Below, in pieces: positions 1 through 10,316 of a stretch of DNA of 64,000 nt. A program made the translations under genes and the position numbers. Origin of the DNA: Paragonimus westermani (taxonomy: Eukaryota > Platyhelminthes > Trematoda > Plagiorchiida > Troglotrematidae); contig QNGE01000990.1 of assembly GCA_008508345.1 (NCBI GenBank), forward strand, positions 50,440 to 114,439, read 5' to 3'. Below the pieces are notes generated by a model that saw nothing but the letters and a program-made list of their open reading frames with translations, was not told the origin of the DNA and searched no databases. Every line of letters begins with the position of its first letter. Position 1 is the stretch's first letter.

Positions 1-105
1 GAAGACAGCAGTGCCGCAACTATAAAAATAGTTCTGCTGTATGCCCATAGGATCGTGCCTCACTGCCTAAGCACTCCTACGCGGTCAGCAGTGCGACATA
101 CAATC

Positions 106-1340
106 CTATGAGTGTAACTGCTTTTCGTCTGACTGCTCCCCTTTTGGTCTGTCTGACAAGGTTGCATCTGGAAGGACCGGAGTCCTAGTCAGCATAGCCC
201 GCCGGATCAAAACAGTACACAAGCCCGACCACCACGTCAAGGTAGCTTGTGTGCGTGGGTTTATTGTCTGCTTTTCCTCATCCGTTGGTCCGACTTCGAT
301 GAGCGATGGCTCGTCCGGTCGCACTTGTCTACAATCCGATTGCTGTGGGATTTTGATTATACCGCACCTCCATGTTGAGGCATTCCACCGAATGTTCGAA
401 TACTCGAACCCATCACAAACGCCTCCCCTTTAAGGAACTTCCCGTGATTGTGCCAATGTGCCAAGTGCACAACGTTGATCCATCACCCATGAGGACCTTG
501 GTTGATTTGAAAGCTCGTATTCTTTCGCTTCGTGATGGTAAATGGTCTGTTCCGTCGTCTTTCAAATTTGCCAGCGCTCCGGCCGAATGTTTCTGGTCGG
601 CAGTAATCTCCTACTTTCATTTGATTTCCGATCCTGACCGGTGTTCTTGCCTTTGGGGGCACAAACATCCAAGAGAACCCTTGGCTCTCCCCCGTATGCC
701 AGCTCATATGTTGAATACTCGGTTGTTGTTTGATCCGTCGTGCGGCATCCAAACAAAACATCCGGTAGTTCCTCTTCTCATTTATTGCCTCTACCATTCA
801 GCCATTTCTTCATTGACCGCTTCAACCGCTCCGTCAATCCGCTCTCTGTGGATTTTTGGACATACTTCATCGCCCCATGGAGGTACTCGATAGAGTGTTA
901 GGATACTCACGGTCATCACATAGTCACTTGTCCAATCAGGAAGGCAACATGCCTGAAGGAGCACAAGATTGCGGGCTTTCCACGAACGCAGAAGCATGCA
1001 CACAGGTCTGCCGCACGGGCACGCACAAGTCTGCATGCGCAAACCTAAGAGGAAAGCTTAAGGGGTCAGAAAAACAGATGGGACTGAGGATATGAAGCAG
1101 CAAACTATCGACGGTAACTGAGAGCAGTAACGGTTGGCGGCATCCGATTCGGATTAGCCTGTCACAGTGACCGAAGCCAAAGGACGCCTGCGCTTATATA
1201 TCACTGCAACTGGCTTGCGCTGCACCAATTGCAGTTCCACCAACACACCACATATCCAGTGTAAACCCGAAGGAATAAGACCGGGAGGTGTGCCAGTGGG
1301 GCCTTTCTGTCCAGCCGGCCAATGCTGGTTAGCCACTTGA
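106..1340 (-). pseudogene. Ty3/gypsy integrase remnant
   Basis: This is a decayed retrotransposon integrase, read leftward, with the matches spread over all three minus frames, so several frameshifts have occurred. Around 860-750 is a GLTERL segment, which fits the block holding the catalytic Glu of Ty3/gypsy integrases. It is followed by an LPDVLFGCRTTDQTTT stretch and STYELAYGGEPRVLLDV, matching the family pattern 'RT..Q..T..SPyEL.YGREPR'. Further on (about 640-490) KVGDY, GKFERRRNRPFTITKR and VVHL fit the GPF/Y module after the core. Around 1300-1330, QKGPTGTPPGLI resembles the zinc-binding end of the integrase N-terminus. At least one in-frame stop (TGA near 800) interrupts it. The protein after the GPF/Y module, to about 106, was not recognised. 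The long plus-strand frame at 372-893 is taken to be its shadow. No LTR was found for this copy, so the rest may lie beyond the left edge. It cannot make a working enzyme. Confidence 0.6.
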
Positions 1341-1692
1341 TTGGCTAATAAGGAAAGGAAACTCTTATCTCTCGGAAACTAAACAGAGAGGCTGCAATGA
1401 CGAGATCTACACTGAGAAGAAAGATTTTTGAAGTGTAATACAAGAAGCGTTGCAGTATAGGGGTGCAGGTTAGTGCATCCCAGAGAAGAAAAAAGGATGA
1501 AAAGCAAAGTTCTCATTGGACTATGAAAAGCCAGGCAGACAATCCATCATACAATGCACCAGCAAAGCCGGAGAAGAGAATGGGTAGAAGACCACAGACA
1601 CTCAGGTTTCTGAAAAGAAGAGCGGGTTAATTGTCAATGACCACGATGTTGGCCGATGCAGTCATTAACAGAAGTAGAATAGGTATACCGAT

Positions 1693-1872
1693 ATGACCTA
1701 CCTGAGCCTAGCGTACTCGCCGCCTCTTCGCCGACGGGGTACTATGAGTACGTTGGTGACCTACCAGCCCCAAACGGCCAGCGCATTCGCGGCCGCACAC
1801 ATCACAACGCCATATAGTCACGTCACCGCGACCTATGGCACCGATGGTTCCTTTGCGTACCGCACGCAGTAA
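1693..1872 (+). CDS. Possible small coding segment, GC-rich, unrecognised
   Basis: A 59-codon open frame starts at ATG 1693 and ends at TAA 1870-1872, inside a local GC-rich island. Many codons end in G or C, and the peptide is rich in Thr, Ala, Tyr and Ser (ending GTDGSFAYRTQ), so it looks more gene-like than the AT-rich DNA around it. An in-frame stop at 1675-1677 limits any upstream extension, and the AG dinucleotides nearby have poor pyrimidine tracts, so a spliced start is doubtful. No family is recognised. It could be a last exon, part of a repeat, or a chance frame in GC-rich sequence. Confidence 0.22.
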   Translation: MTYLSLAYSPPLRRRGTMSTLVTYQPQTASAFAAAHITTPYSHVTATYGTDGSFAYRTQ

Positions 1873-4800
1873 CAACAGTGGTAACAAATGCAGATTAGTT
1901 CAGCCAATACCGCGGTTTTACGTGTCTTCCTTTTTGTATTGGTGAAATGAATGCGTAGGACGTTTGTTAGTGAGCAATGATTGGACGACTGGTGAAGTGA
2001 CTTGCGATTTGTGGGGAAATTGCGCAATTTTTTTCCATTGTCATGAGGCTGTACCGGAGCCCACGCATTTTTGTGGATAATTTCTTTGGTGACGTGTTTC
2101 TGATTGATGAATCTCCTGTAGAGGCAAATCAGCGGTATCCACTGTCTTAACAATGGGCAGCAAAGCCCAACAATGCTGTTCCAGGGTTTGTTCGAAGTGT
2201 GACACAGAAGAGCATTTAACTCAGTTTACTTGATATGAGCAATGCTTGACAAACGTACTTCCAAATATGCTGTCTGGAAACGCTGGATATTAAGGCGAAG
2301 TCTTCCCTTCAAACAGACTTTTAGCATTTTTTGTTGAGCCAAGCTGGATTTAAGTAACCATTACTCATAGTAATTAATTCAGCCTTGTAAGCTTGATTCT
2401 TGTCAATGAATGCTAGAATTACCTGATGAAGTATTTGCTCTAGTGATCCATTTTAACAGGATGTCAGTATGCCAGAAGAAACAATGTGACGAACATACGT
2501 TTTCGATAATTCACCATCGAGTCAACACAGCTATATAGGATGTTCTAATGGGAATAAACGAAATGAGTGATCTGACTGGTCGTGCACGAATCAGTATTCA
2601 GTTTAGATCCTGCGACCGAAGTCAACCGTCAGTAGGGAAGCCGGCGGGATTGGATCACCAACGGTCAGGGAAGTTGTAAACTTCCATCCGGCTGTGTAAA
2701 GAAGATTGCCTTTATTCATCCTAGAGCAAACATGCTACCTGATGGCCGGACACACGAGCGCTATAAAAACTAGGTAGTTCATCCAGCTTAACCGAAAAAA
2801 ATCAGCACATTTAAGTCTCTCCTTTGTTAATACATGGTAGATGAGTGTATCATAGTCACTCCGAAACAAGTAATCAAACGATATGTCACAGCTTAAAGGC
2901 GAACGCGGTTGAACTTCTAGATATGAACGATGGTTCACGTGAAGATATAGACGCAGTTCTAAACGCGATTTCTTTATGAAGACCTGTACAAAAATTTTAC
3001 TTTCGTTGTGTGCTACCGATAAGCTCTGTCAGGTGAAGCATCTATTCCGGTGCTTTTTCGATAAAGGCTAGTTGGAAAATTTACTTGAATACGGAGGCTA
3101 CGATCAGCCACAAGTACTGTTAAGTATTCAGTACACTAAAGCCACATTTACTTACCAGTAACTGTTTTTTCGGCGATGGACATTACGGGTACAGGAAGTC
3201 AGTATGTCTGCTACACGCACGTGTCTGATAGATTGATGTCAGGTGTGATACACACACCACCGCGGTACATCAAAGTTTGTTCCGATTAAGTTGGTTTAAG
3301 TTTGGCCAGGGTTTACTGAAGACCAAAACTAGAAAGCCAGTAATCCGCCTTCGGAGGCTTATGCATTTCTGGGTACTGAAAAAGAAGTTACTTTACTCTG
3401 TGTTCGGTTTCCTGGCCAACAGTATGAGTTCGTTGAAGTATATTGGAGAAGGGTTCACTGCCAACCATCAATTAGATAACAAACGGTGACAAAAGGACCA
3501 ATAACTATGTTTAAAGACGAGAAATTCACGTTTATCTTGTAATCGGATCAGACCTGATGAAATGATCATCTGGTCGCCAATCAGATTGCACCATGGTTTT
3601 GTACACAGTAAATGTGGTGGTAGATGATCTACGTTGAGGCAGATTCTAAGAACGTGGACAGGTGCAAGCTCCCCTTAGCGGTCTTTATGTTGAATAAAAA
3701 ATCGACGATGCCGATTAGTCAAACAACGGACAATCCTGGATTACACTAGTCTACTGACCTGCCATGTTAAGCAGAAGTGAACCCTTGACCAAATTTCCGG
3801 ACTTGGTACTAATAAAGACGGTGACCAGCATACCGGTTCTGGCGGCTTTTTGTTCGGATGTCGGTAGTCTATCTACGATCCAGAATGTATATGCACAGTA
3901 TGCGCGTTTTCCTGTTGACAATCTTAAAATTTTGCCTGAAAATTGTAATATTCCATTTGTCACTATGACCACATTGAGAATCTTCTCTGGTATTGCATAA
4001 CTCAGAAACTTCGCTGTGAACTAATGCTGACAGCATTCGATGTGTACGTTCATGTCAACGTTCCCCCTAATTATTGTACTCGTTTACGAGCTTGGGGAGC
4101 GGGGGTTATTAGAGAGGGATTTAAGCCAATGGCAGTCGTGTGTTAAAAGCTACACATCTCACCTATTCAATAAACCGCCAAATATACATTACTTCGTGAA
4201 CGATATTTTGAAGTTGCTTCGTACAAAAAGTTTCTCCTTGGACCAAAACGCCTTAGCCAGAAAACTTCCTTACAGGGGACGTTTTTTTCGAGATATAACA
4301 AACATTCTGCCTAAAGTAACTTCCTTAACAATACTAATCTTTCGGAGCCGTACAAAACATCATTTGAGGAATGAGTTGAATTCGGTTCCTCTAGGAGAAA
4401 TCGCATAGCTGTCATGCCGCACCAATAATGGTATCACTTGCACAGGAAAAACGTTTCTGAATAATTCTCAGTGATAAGATGAATTTTAATATCTTCAGCA
4501 CGTGTTCATATTCACGGTCATTGAGCAGACAGAATCATTGCAAATCCCCATTTCACCCTACCGTTCGGATGAACAGAAACGGCGAGTATTTTCACTACCG
4601 TAATTCAGTGGACGGTATTAGTCAGCGTTAGTTTTGATGGGTGATACGGAGCTCAAAAGTGGTCAGAAGCTTCTATCAACAAAAGGTAACTACTACACAA
4701 GTATTACGCGCGTCTGTTACCTCCAGTCGATGCGCCGCTTACGAGACGATGTTAGCCTGTCCAGTTCACTCCAGTTCCCATTTTAAGCGCCTTATAAACG

Positions 4801-5076
4801 TTACTGTGGTTTTCCTCGATGTGTGGACAATCACCGTTGCCTAACGGAGGCTCGGTCAGAACAAAAGTTCTGAGTGAATGCCACCAAGTAGTGCATATCT
4901 CTTTAGGGGTCTATTGTATTATGGTCTGTTGGAAGCAATGTTAGTCACAACCGTGTATTGACCATGAACATACGTCCTTGCCAACGGTCCTTACAAAGTA
5001 ACCTCGTCCCACCTCTTATGTGGTAATCATATTTAACGGGTTCCACGGGATAAACGTGCTGTCTCTCGAGAAACCG
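1873..5076. other. Non-coding stretch, nothing firmly supported
   Basis: This is AT-leaning sequence with only short, unremarkable open frames. The longest, at 4040-4408 plus (122 codons), matches nothing I recognise and has no gene-like codon pattern. A very weak reverse-transcriptase-like fragment on the minus strand near 2560-2940 is listed separately. Confidence 0.5.
2560..2940 (-). pseudogene. Possible non-LTR reverse transcriptase scrap
   Basis: The minus-strand frame at 2735-2938 contains VQPRSPLSCDISFDYLF, vaguely like the 'vrQG.pLSp.lFny' motif of CR1/RTE-type reverse transcriptases. A hydrophobic stretch follows where the catalytic Tyr-Ala-Asp-Asp block would be, but the aspartates are not recognisable. 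Reading on past 2735 gives stops and no clear thumb. This is a weak pattern call and may be chance. Confidence 0.18.
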
Positions 5077-5462
5077 TGATACTCAGAATTATGGACTTCG
5101 AATAGTCCTGGGAATCGTGCGCGAATTGAAACCTCCCACGCAAGCAATAAGAAGACCTGGTACTGGTAGCAGTATGCAATTGTTATTCCTGAATTGGGAC
5201 GCCGAATTTATGGATGTACAACAGTATTAAAAAATCACCGCCTGTCATTGGTTGATCTTATTAGCACATGCAAAATCATAAACTTTATGTTAATTGGTGG
5301 AATACGGAACAGATAAATTGGCGAATAACGCAAAGCACAACACTGAGACCGTTCGTCCAATCCTGATGTTGTATCTTTACCGCGATACGTGGATTGGCCG
5401 TTTGTCAGATCTTCCGTTGTGTCGGGGTTTGGACAATCGGTGAATCGAGATTTGCACCACAA
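5077..5462 (+). repeat. Unclassified interspersed repeat, copy A
   Basis: This stretch is similar along its length, in the same orientation, to 34110-34480. Shared blocks include 'attgaaacctcccacgcaag' (near 5128), 'ttagcacatgc', 'ttaattggtg' and 'cgtggattggc'-like sequence near the end. Identity is roughly 70-75 percent by eye, with small indels. On the minus strand both copies can be read as a related peptide beginning TTEDLT and ending LRYSP, but each frame closes soon after. No RT, transposase or LTR ends were found. The repeat family is unknown. Confidence 0.6.
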
Positions 5463-6039
5463 AAACGCATGTATTTCATGTCAAAGACCTCACTGTACGT
5501 ATTGTGTGACCAACGCAAGTCTAATATTGTAGGCTTATATCAGTATCTGGCAAATCATTTAAGTCGCCTTAGTATCTATCGTTTCTTTCGTTAATTCATT
5601 CCAAGTAAGCAGGGCAGTGTTAAACATCAGGATTTCAAGTAGATTAGTTGTCAAATGCGGGGTGCTGCATGATAATCCACATTAAGCAGTTGACGGATCC
5701 CATCACTCTGATTGGTGATAAAAGATAATAATAAATGAAATACTCTGTAGGAGATGAAAGAAAAAAGAGATGAAACGCCTTCGCAAAAATAGTGGCTCTT
5801 CAGGCAAAAGATCACGCATGGGTTGGGTAATGTCCATTCATAGTGAGATATCTAGAAGGAAACTGGCAGCTGTGAGTGCTGCGTTTTCCGCCTAAGTGTG
5901 ATAAATATTCAGGGAAACAAGAACGGTCGGTTGATGATAATCGGTTACTGCATAAGTTGTTATTCTTAACCAGGGATTAGCATTGCATTAAAAAAGATAA
6001 CTAATCCGAACGAGAGTGTTGGTCTTAGAGATGTGAGGG
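5463..6039. other. Spacer, nothing seen
   Basis: The sequence between the repeat copy and the R2-like element shows no open frame or repeat that I can support. The 3' untranslated tail of the R2-like element may extend into it, but no poly(A) tail or other end was identified. Confidence 0.4.
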
Positions 6040-6049
6040 TCTGAATCCC

Positions 6050-7087
6050 CAAGAAAACCCGCATTATGGAGAACCGATTGAATGGCAGAATTGTGGGATT
6101 CGATCTAGTAATTTCCAACCATGTATTTCCCGGTTACCTGGTCTTGATATTCATCCATTGTACTGATCTCCACTACCAGCAGTTCGTCGACACGAACCTG
6201 CGATCACATCGAGCTTGATAAATGAGATTGCTGTTGGTGATCATAACTCCCCAAACCCTGTGTAGCCGAGACTGCGTAATCTTTTTACCGGATCTTCGAC
6301 GACGGGGTTGTTTCGAGTGTAACGTCACGTCGTGTGCGGTTTAGTAGGATTGAAGAATATGAGAAAAGCTTTCTGGTTGACTGCAGCCGACACGACACAG
6401 AACTGACTGATCACTTCGGCCACCTTAAGAAATCCGGACCTTAGTCTGTAGAATGCCACATAAAAGCTGAATGGCTTTGACAAATCTCCTAGGAAATAAT
6501 AGAGTGCGAGCTACCTCATGTAGATGTTGATCGTCCAGGGTATTGTGGATGTTACTAAGCCACTGCGCATGAGCTCCCTTCTTTTTCGTCAGCGCCACAC
6601 TATGAACGTGTATCTGGAAGTTAATATCTTTTATTATGGGGCCAGACGACTCGTCTTTGATCACAGTTTTCAGGACTAAACATTGAGTGGTGAGCAGTCT
6701 GTTCACTTGGGATTTTCGGAAAGTGGTAATCACAGAAGATAAACGGAATTCCCAGACATCCGAGGCGGATTGCAGTATGGATGTAACTGGTTAATCTGTC
6801 ACCTGGAAGACAATGCCACTGTTGAACAAACTGACGGATTGCAAAATCCGTAGGGGGTGATTAATCTTAACTATCAGGTGCTCTCTCAGCAGATAGAAGC
6901 ACTGATGTGGCTTTAAGGGCGTTGTGGTAATTTCATTAACTGTCGTACAAAGTTGTAGTCGGCGCCTAGTGGGGTTTTTTGAGGTAATCGGGGTATCCAG
7001 ATAAGTAGAGTGGACGAATATTGACCAGGTCGAACTGAGTAGATTCCTCTTCAACAGCTCTCCTGCTGTGCTCGTCATCACCACCAA
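6050..7087 (-). pseudogene. R2-like thumb and C-terminal region
   Basis: Two frames continue the R2-like protein. The 6791-7087 frame has STYLDTPIT (equivalent to the 'YLGipit' block) and PLKPHQCFYLLREHLIVKIN, which closely fits the R2-type thumb pattern 'plKPhQrlylLreHLi'. The 6425-6733 frame has RRFVKAIQLLCGILQTKVRIS, equivalent to the linker block 'f..aiqlr.galpTrvR.sRG' that precedes the Cys-Cys-His-Cys knuckle. Below 6425 the sequence is more broken. One Cys and a stretch reading VVEISTMDEY...GKYMVGNY may be remains of the knuckle and of the PD-(D/E)XK-like endonuclease, but I cannot identify catalytic residues there. Confidence 0.65.
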
Positions 7088-7149
7088 TAAGTGTGGGTTT
7101 GGAATTTCGAGTGTTCATGTTCATTCCAGATAGCTGTATATTGATGTGT

Positions 7150-7710
7150 TCAGTGATGTGTCGGATTCCCTGCTAGTAGGATCGGATCGTCAACGCTGGT
7201 GGAACCACTGACTGTAGTGCCAAGAAACCGGTAGTTAAGCTTCGGCCGCGATAAGGCTAACACCTTTTCCTTTGTGGTGATAAGCATCGGAGGCGATAAA
7301 GGATCCCCGTGGCTAACACCGCGCTTAGACAGGAGGGCATGACCCTCTATCATGAGAGACACGTTGCGATAAGAACCAACAATTCAGTGCGTTAAATTTA
7401 GAGGAGCGCCGAAAATCTGGGTTGGTCGGAGGCTCTGGTCATGCGTAAGAGTGTCGAGCGTCTTGGACACATCGATATAGGCCTCCCTAGGCTCTAAAAT
7501 TTCGAGCATGAGTTCTGAAGCAATATACAAAGTGACGAGTTCGCCTCGAGGCAATCACTACGATGTAGGAATGCGAATTGGAGGGCCAGCAATTGTAAGG
7601 GCCAAATCAGCCAATATCTTGTGGGAACAACGCACCAACTTTGATGATACGGTAATGGATCTCACATCGCTGGGAGAGGGAGGATGAGTTAATCACCTTG
7701 GGGATGAGCT
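7150..7710 (-). pseudogene. R2-like reverse transcriptase core
   Basis: Reading leftward, the conserved RT blocks appear in order across shifted frames. First comes IKLIPK, then SDVRSITVSSKLVRCSHKIL (the 'd.RPItv.s.l.R.fhkiLa' block) near 7650-7600. AYIDVSKTLDTLTHD near 7480-7430 corresponds to 'AfiDvsKAFDtvsHd', so one catalytic Asp is visible. NVSLMIEGHALLSKRGV runs into HGDPLSP at about 7345-7275, the template-binding block. VDDPILLAGNP near 7170 stands where the F/YADD catalytic pair should be; both Asp codons remain but the preceding residues differ. Changes such as KAF to KTL, plus the frameshifts, show decay. Confidence 0.72.
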
Positions 7711-8528
7711 TGATATGAATGCGGCCCAGATGAAGTGGATAGTTCTGAGTCAACAGAAGGAGATGTCGATATACAATCAAGGCATCAGCTCCTATGAACT
7801 TTGTGTAGGTAGTAGCCTATCCAAACCTGGAGCCGTGTGTTTCCTCCACTTCAGTGTACGAGTTACCTCATCAACGGCGATCAGGTCTACCAAAGACTAA
7901 TCCGGTGGCAGGTCCGTGCCAGATAGACGCACACGTACGCACGCTTGTTCCGGAAGTAATTCGGACCAGAACCCGTTGGAGATAGTCAGGCGGCCGCGGT
8001 CCATCTTGTAGGCCACCCTTCTGTCTTAAAAAATTGCATAGACAAAATCTTTCTTCCTTTGGTGGTACAACATTTCCGTAGTCAAACATCTGCATAGTCG
8101 GTCATCGCATCTTTTTCTCGGTTGTGTGGTTTCTCGTTACAATAACAGCACGTCACCGAGTGACCACTCGCCAGACGTACGGGAAGATTTGAGAGGCCTG
8201 CATGTTCACCAGTAATTTTGCTTCTACCATGGTGAAAATGCCTGCGTAGAAACCACGAGCGACTGAGAACAGTTCGTCGTCGTACACGAAACCCTCAATG
8301 TTAGACTCCAGTTGGATTGTCACAATTTTGCTTGGGATTTATTTCTAAGGGTATCGTGATGGTTGCGTTGACAGCGGCAGTAGAGCTTTTCTGCAAATTT
8401 GCTGCGTATAACCGCGTCCAGACAATCTCGAGCAAATGATTTGGAGTATACGCCTGAAGCCGGTAATGAAATCAGTACACAGGCAATTCTGAGGAGAGAA
8501 GCTGATTTCTTTTGAGACCAGTTAGATC

Positions 8529-8744
8529 TTACTTTTTCACGCTTATGACTTTCCGTTTGAGTCCCACGGGATGCACATACTTTCTGTGTTGGCTGACGTC
8601 AATTTTGGTCGTAAAGTTGCGTTTACAGTAGGTGCAGTTAAATATTGTGAGGGGCTTAGCATCCACTTCCTGCTCCAGCGCGTACGAAGACGAGCCGACA
8701 AACCGCCGGTAGATTTTCACAGCTGGAAGAGTTCTGTATAGCAT
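8529..8744 (-). pseudogene. R2-like N-terminal zinc finger
   Basis: This 71-codon frame contains a clean C2H2 finger, CTYCKRNF followed by VSQHRKYVHP, with spacing C-x2-C-x12-H-x4-H. A finger of this form, followed by His-Pro, is typical of the N-terminus of R2 and related site-specific non-LTR elements, where it takes part in target DNA recognition. The frame ends at a stop just after the finger. Downstream sequence in another frame gives WSQKKSASLLRIA, a possible Myb-type Trp helix. On its own the finger could belong to any C2H2 protein; its position just before the R2-like RT makes the assignment likely. Confidence 0.6.
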
Positions 8745-8760
8745 TACTCTCCTCGTCTAT

Positions 8761-9285
8761 CCTGTTACTGGTGCGTGGTGGTGCGGAGTAGCTATAGGAA
8801 TTTTGAACTCTATGATCGATTGTATTCAGTACCTTGAAACCAAGTAGACTGGTTAGCCCAGTCTAGAGTTGTACTGACATGGCTCAGTCGCTACCATGAG
8901 AGGATGGTTCAGCGTATCAGCTACTAATGCTGTCGCTACGGTTAAAACAGTGTGATGAAACAAGTGAGATAGCAGATGTCTTCGTGGTATTTCTTTCAGG
9001 ACGATGATAAACTTTTTCATGACCAGTTTCACTATTCTGGTTGGAGATAAATGTGCGCAGTAACTTTAGTGAGTTTAGTTAACCTCTGCAACTCAATGTT
9101 ATCCAACAGTCCGCGATAATTTTTGAGAAGTCTGATTTAAAATCCAGTGTACACTGAAGATAAATTATTTTAAGATTGCTTCTTGGTTACCAGCATTTAG
9201 GAGTTTATGTTGGCGACAGAATTTTTTTCGGAAATTATTGTACAGACAACTGATTAACTGCAGTGCTGATAAAAAATTATTTCAG
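8761..9285. other. Upstream intron sequence, nothing seen
   Basis: This is AT-rich DNA without a supported open frame. It ends in the probable 3' splice site 'aaaaaattatttcag' immediately before 9286, so it is presumably the end of an intron of the gene at 9286-19384. Earlier exons were not found in the window. Confidence 0.4.
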
Positions 9286-10316
9286 AGGCTACGATATCCT
9301 AACCATCATTCTGGTCCTCAAGGACGCAATCGAGATGTGGATGGAGAGTGGTCAGGTAAACAACCCCTCAACTCAGCTGGTCCAGGATCGGTGGGACAGG
9401 TCGGTATGTACCCTGTGGAAAACTACATACAGTCAAAAGACGCTCCAACAACCACTCGCAATCCTGTTGGTAGACCGATAGCTCGGGCAGCCACTTCGGG
9501 TGTGGCCGGGATTGGGTATGCGCAAACGGATCACCGACAGTTCGCTCAGCACATGGCCCAGCATCCACATTCACCTTACCTGATGGCCTCAGCTAGCCAA
9601 CACTTGAATGAATTCGTGGACGGAGATGTACGAAATGTACCCTATGGAACAATGCCGCGAGAACGGAATCAGACAAAAACACGGACAAGTCCAGAGGATA
9701 TTGAGTATGGCAAACAGCACGAGGCACATATGGTCATGGGTAGCGCCCAGCTATCCAAAGCTCGAACACACAAAGCCGCAGAGATCCGCATGGCTACAGC
9801 TAAATTAGTTCAGCCAAGTGTAATGCACTGTGCTGCGGTAGGAGTCGTAGAATCGAAGCAGTACGCTTCGACGAACACTAATCACTTTACAAGGGATAGC
9901 ATTGAGGTTACCGAGCTGGAGTTATCGCCCGAAGCATCAGAAATCGGTGAACTACCGAATGAATTTCATTTGGAAAATTTTCCCCGTGCCCGACGTCGCA
10001 CTTTACCGTCCATAATGACGGAGCCACCAATACAATCTGCAAAACCGATCCGGACCAACTGGGTAACCAATCAGACAACTGGGTTACTTGGTGAATCGAC
10101 GAAAGATCATGTTCGGATGGGAACTAACGCGATATATGATGATGCAATACATAGTGCCGAAAACCTTCCAGCCCAGGCAGCGGACACCTACATCATCGAG
10201 AATGGGATACGAAAGCGCGTTCAAGCAGTCAGTCTGATTCAGCAATCTCGAATGCCCGCCACTCAAAGTTTGCCCGAAGATGATGAAAAAGAAGGCCGAC
10301 GACCTGAGTGGACCAC
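9286..10316 (+). CDS. Unrecognised tail-anchored protein, large internal exon
   Basis: The reading frame is open for more than 1 kb (9238-10320), far longer than background. The exon is taken to begin after 'aattatttcag' at 9285 (phase 0) and to end at 10316 before the donor GTGAGT (phase 2), because the next exon starts with exactly the one base needed. It supplies residues 1-343 of the visible part. The sequence is hydrophilic and of low order, rich in Gln, His, Asn, Thr and Pro. Recognisable local features are a basic RRRTLPSIM stretch and, near the end, DTYIIENGIRKRVQ followed by an acidic-basic LPEDDEKEGRR. No enzymatic domain or membrane segment is seen. The ATG at 9238 is probably intronic rather than a real start; earlier exons should lie upstream. 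The family is not recognised. Confidence 0.65.

Larger units (their letters stand above)
6040..8760 (-). mobile_element. R2-like non-LTR retrotransposon, degenerate
   Basis: This is one decayed element about 2.7 kb long, read leftward. Its blocks follow the order of R2-type elements: a C2H2 zinc finger (8529-8744), a Trp-containing stretch that may be the Myb-like DNA-binding part (about 8330-8515), reverse transcriptase (about 7710-7150), thumb (7087-6791), then the linker and a possible C-terminal endonuclease region (6733-6050). Known R2 proteins make a single polypeptide that nicks a target site and primes reverse transcription there. Here frame changes and stops separate the blocks, so the copy is inactive. 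Neither end is sharply defined. No rDNA sequence was seen beside it, which is unusual for true R2 but acceptable for relatives such as NeSL- or Hero-type elements. It lies upstream of, and antisense to, the host gene exons that begin at 9286. Confidence 0.72.

Noticed and set aside
372..893. 173-codon plus-strand open frame at the left end
   Set aside because: It lies opposite the gypsy integrase remnant. The recognisable motifs are all on the minus strand, so this frame is most likely a shadow.
4040..4408. 122-codon plus-strand frame
   Set aside because: No motif, no splice context and no gene-like codon pattern; a frame this long is expected by chance in 64 kb of both strands.
9238..9285. 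ATG at 9238 as the start of the host gene
   Set aside because: A good acceptor (aattatttcag) lies at 9285 in the same frame and the preceding codons are AT-rich like the intron, so the exon probably starts at 9286 and the true start is upstream.
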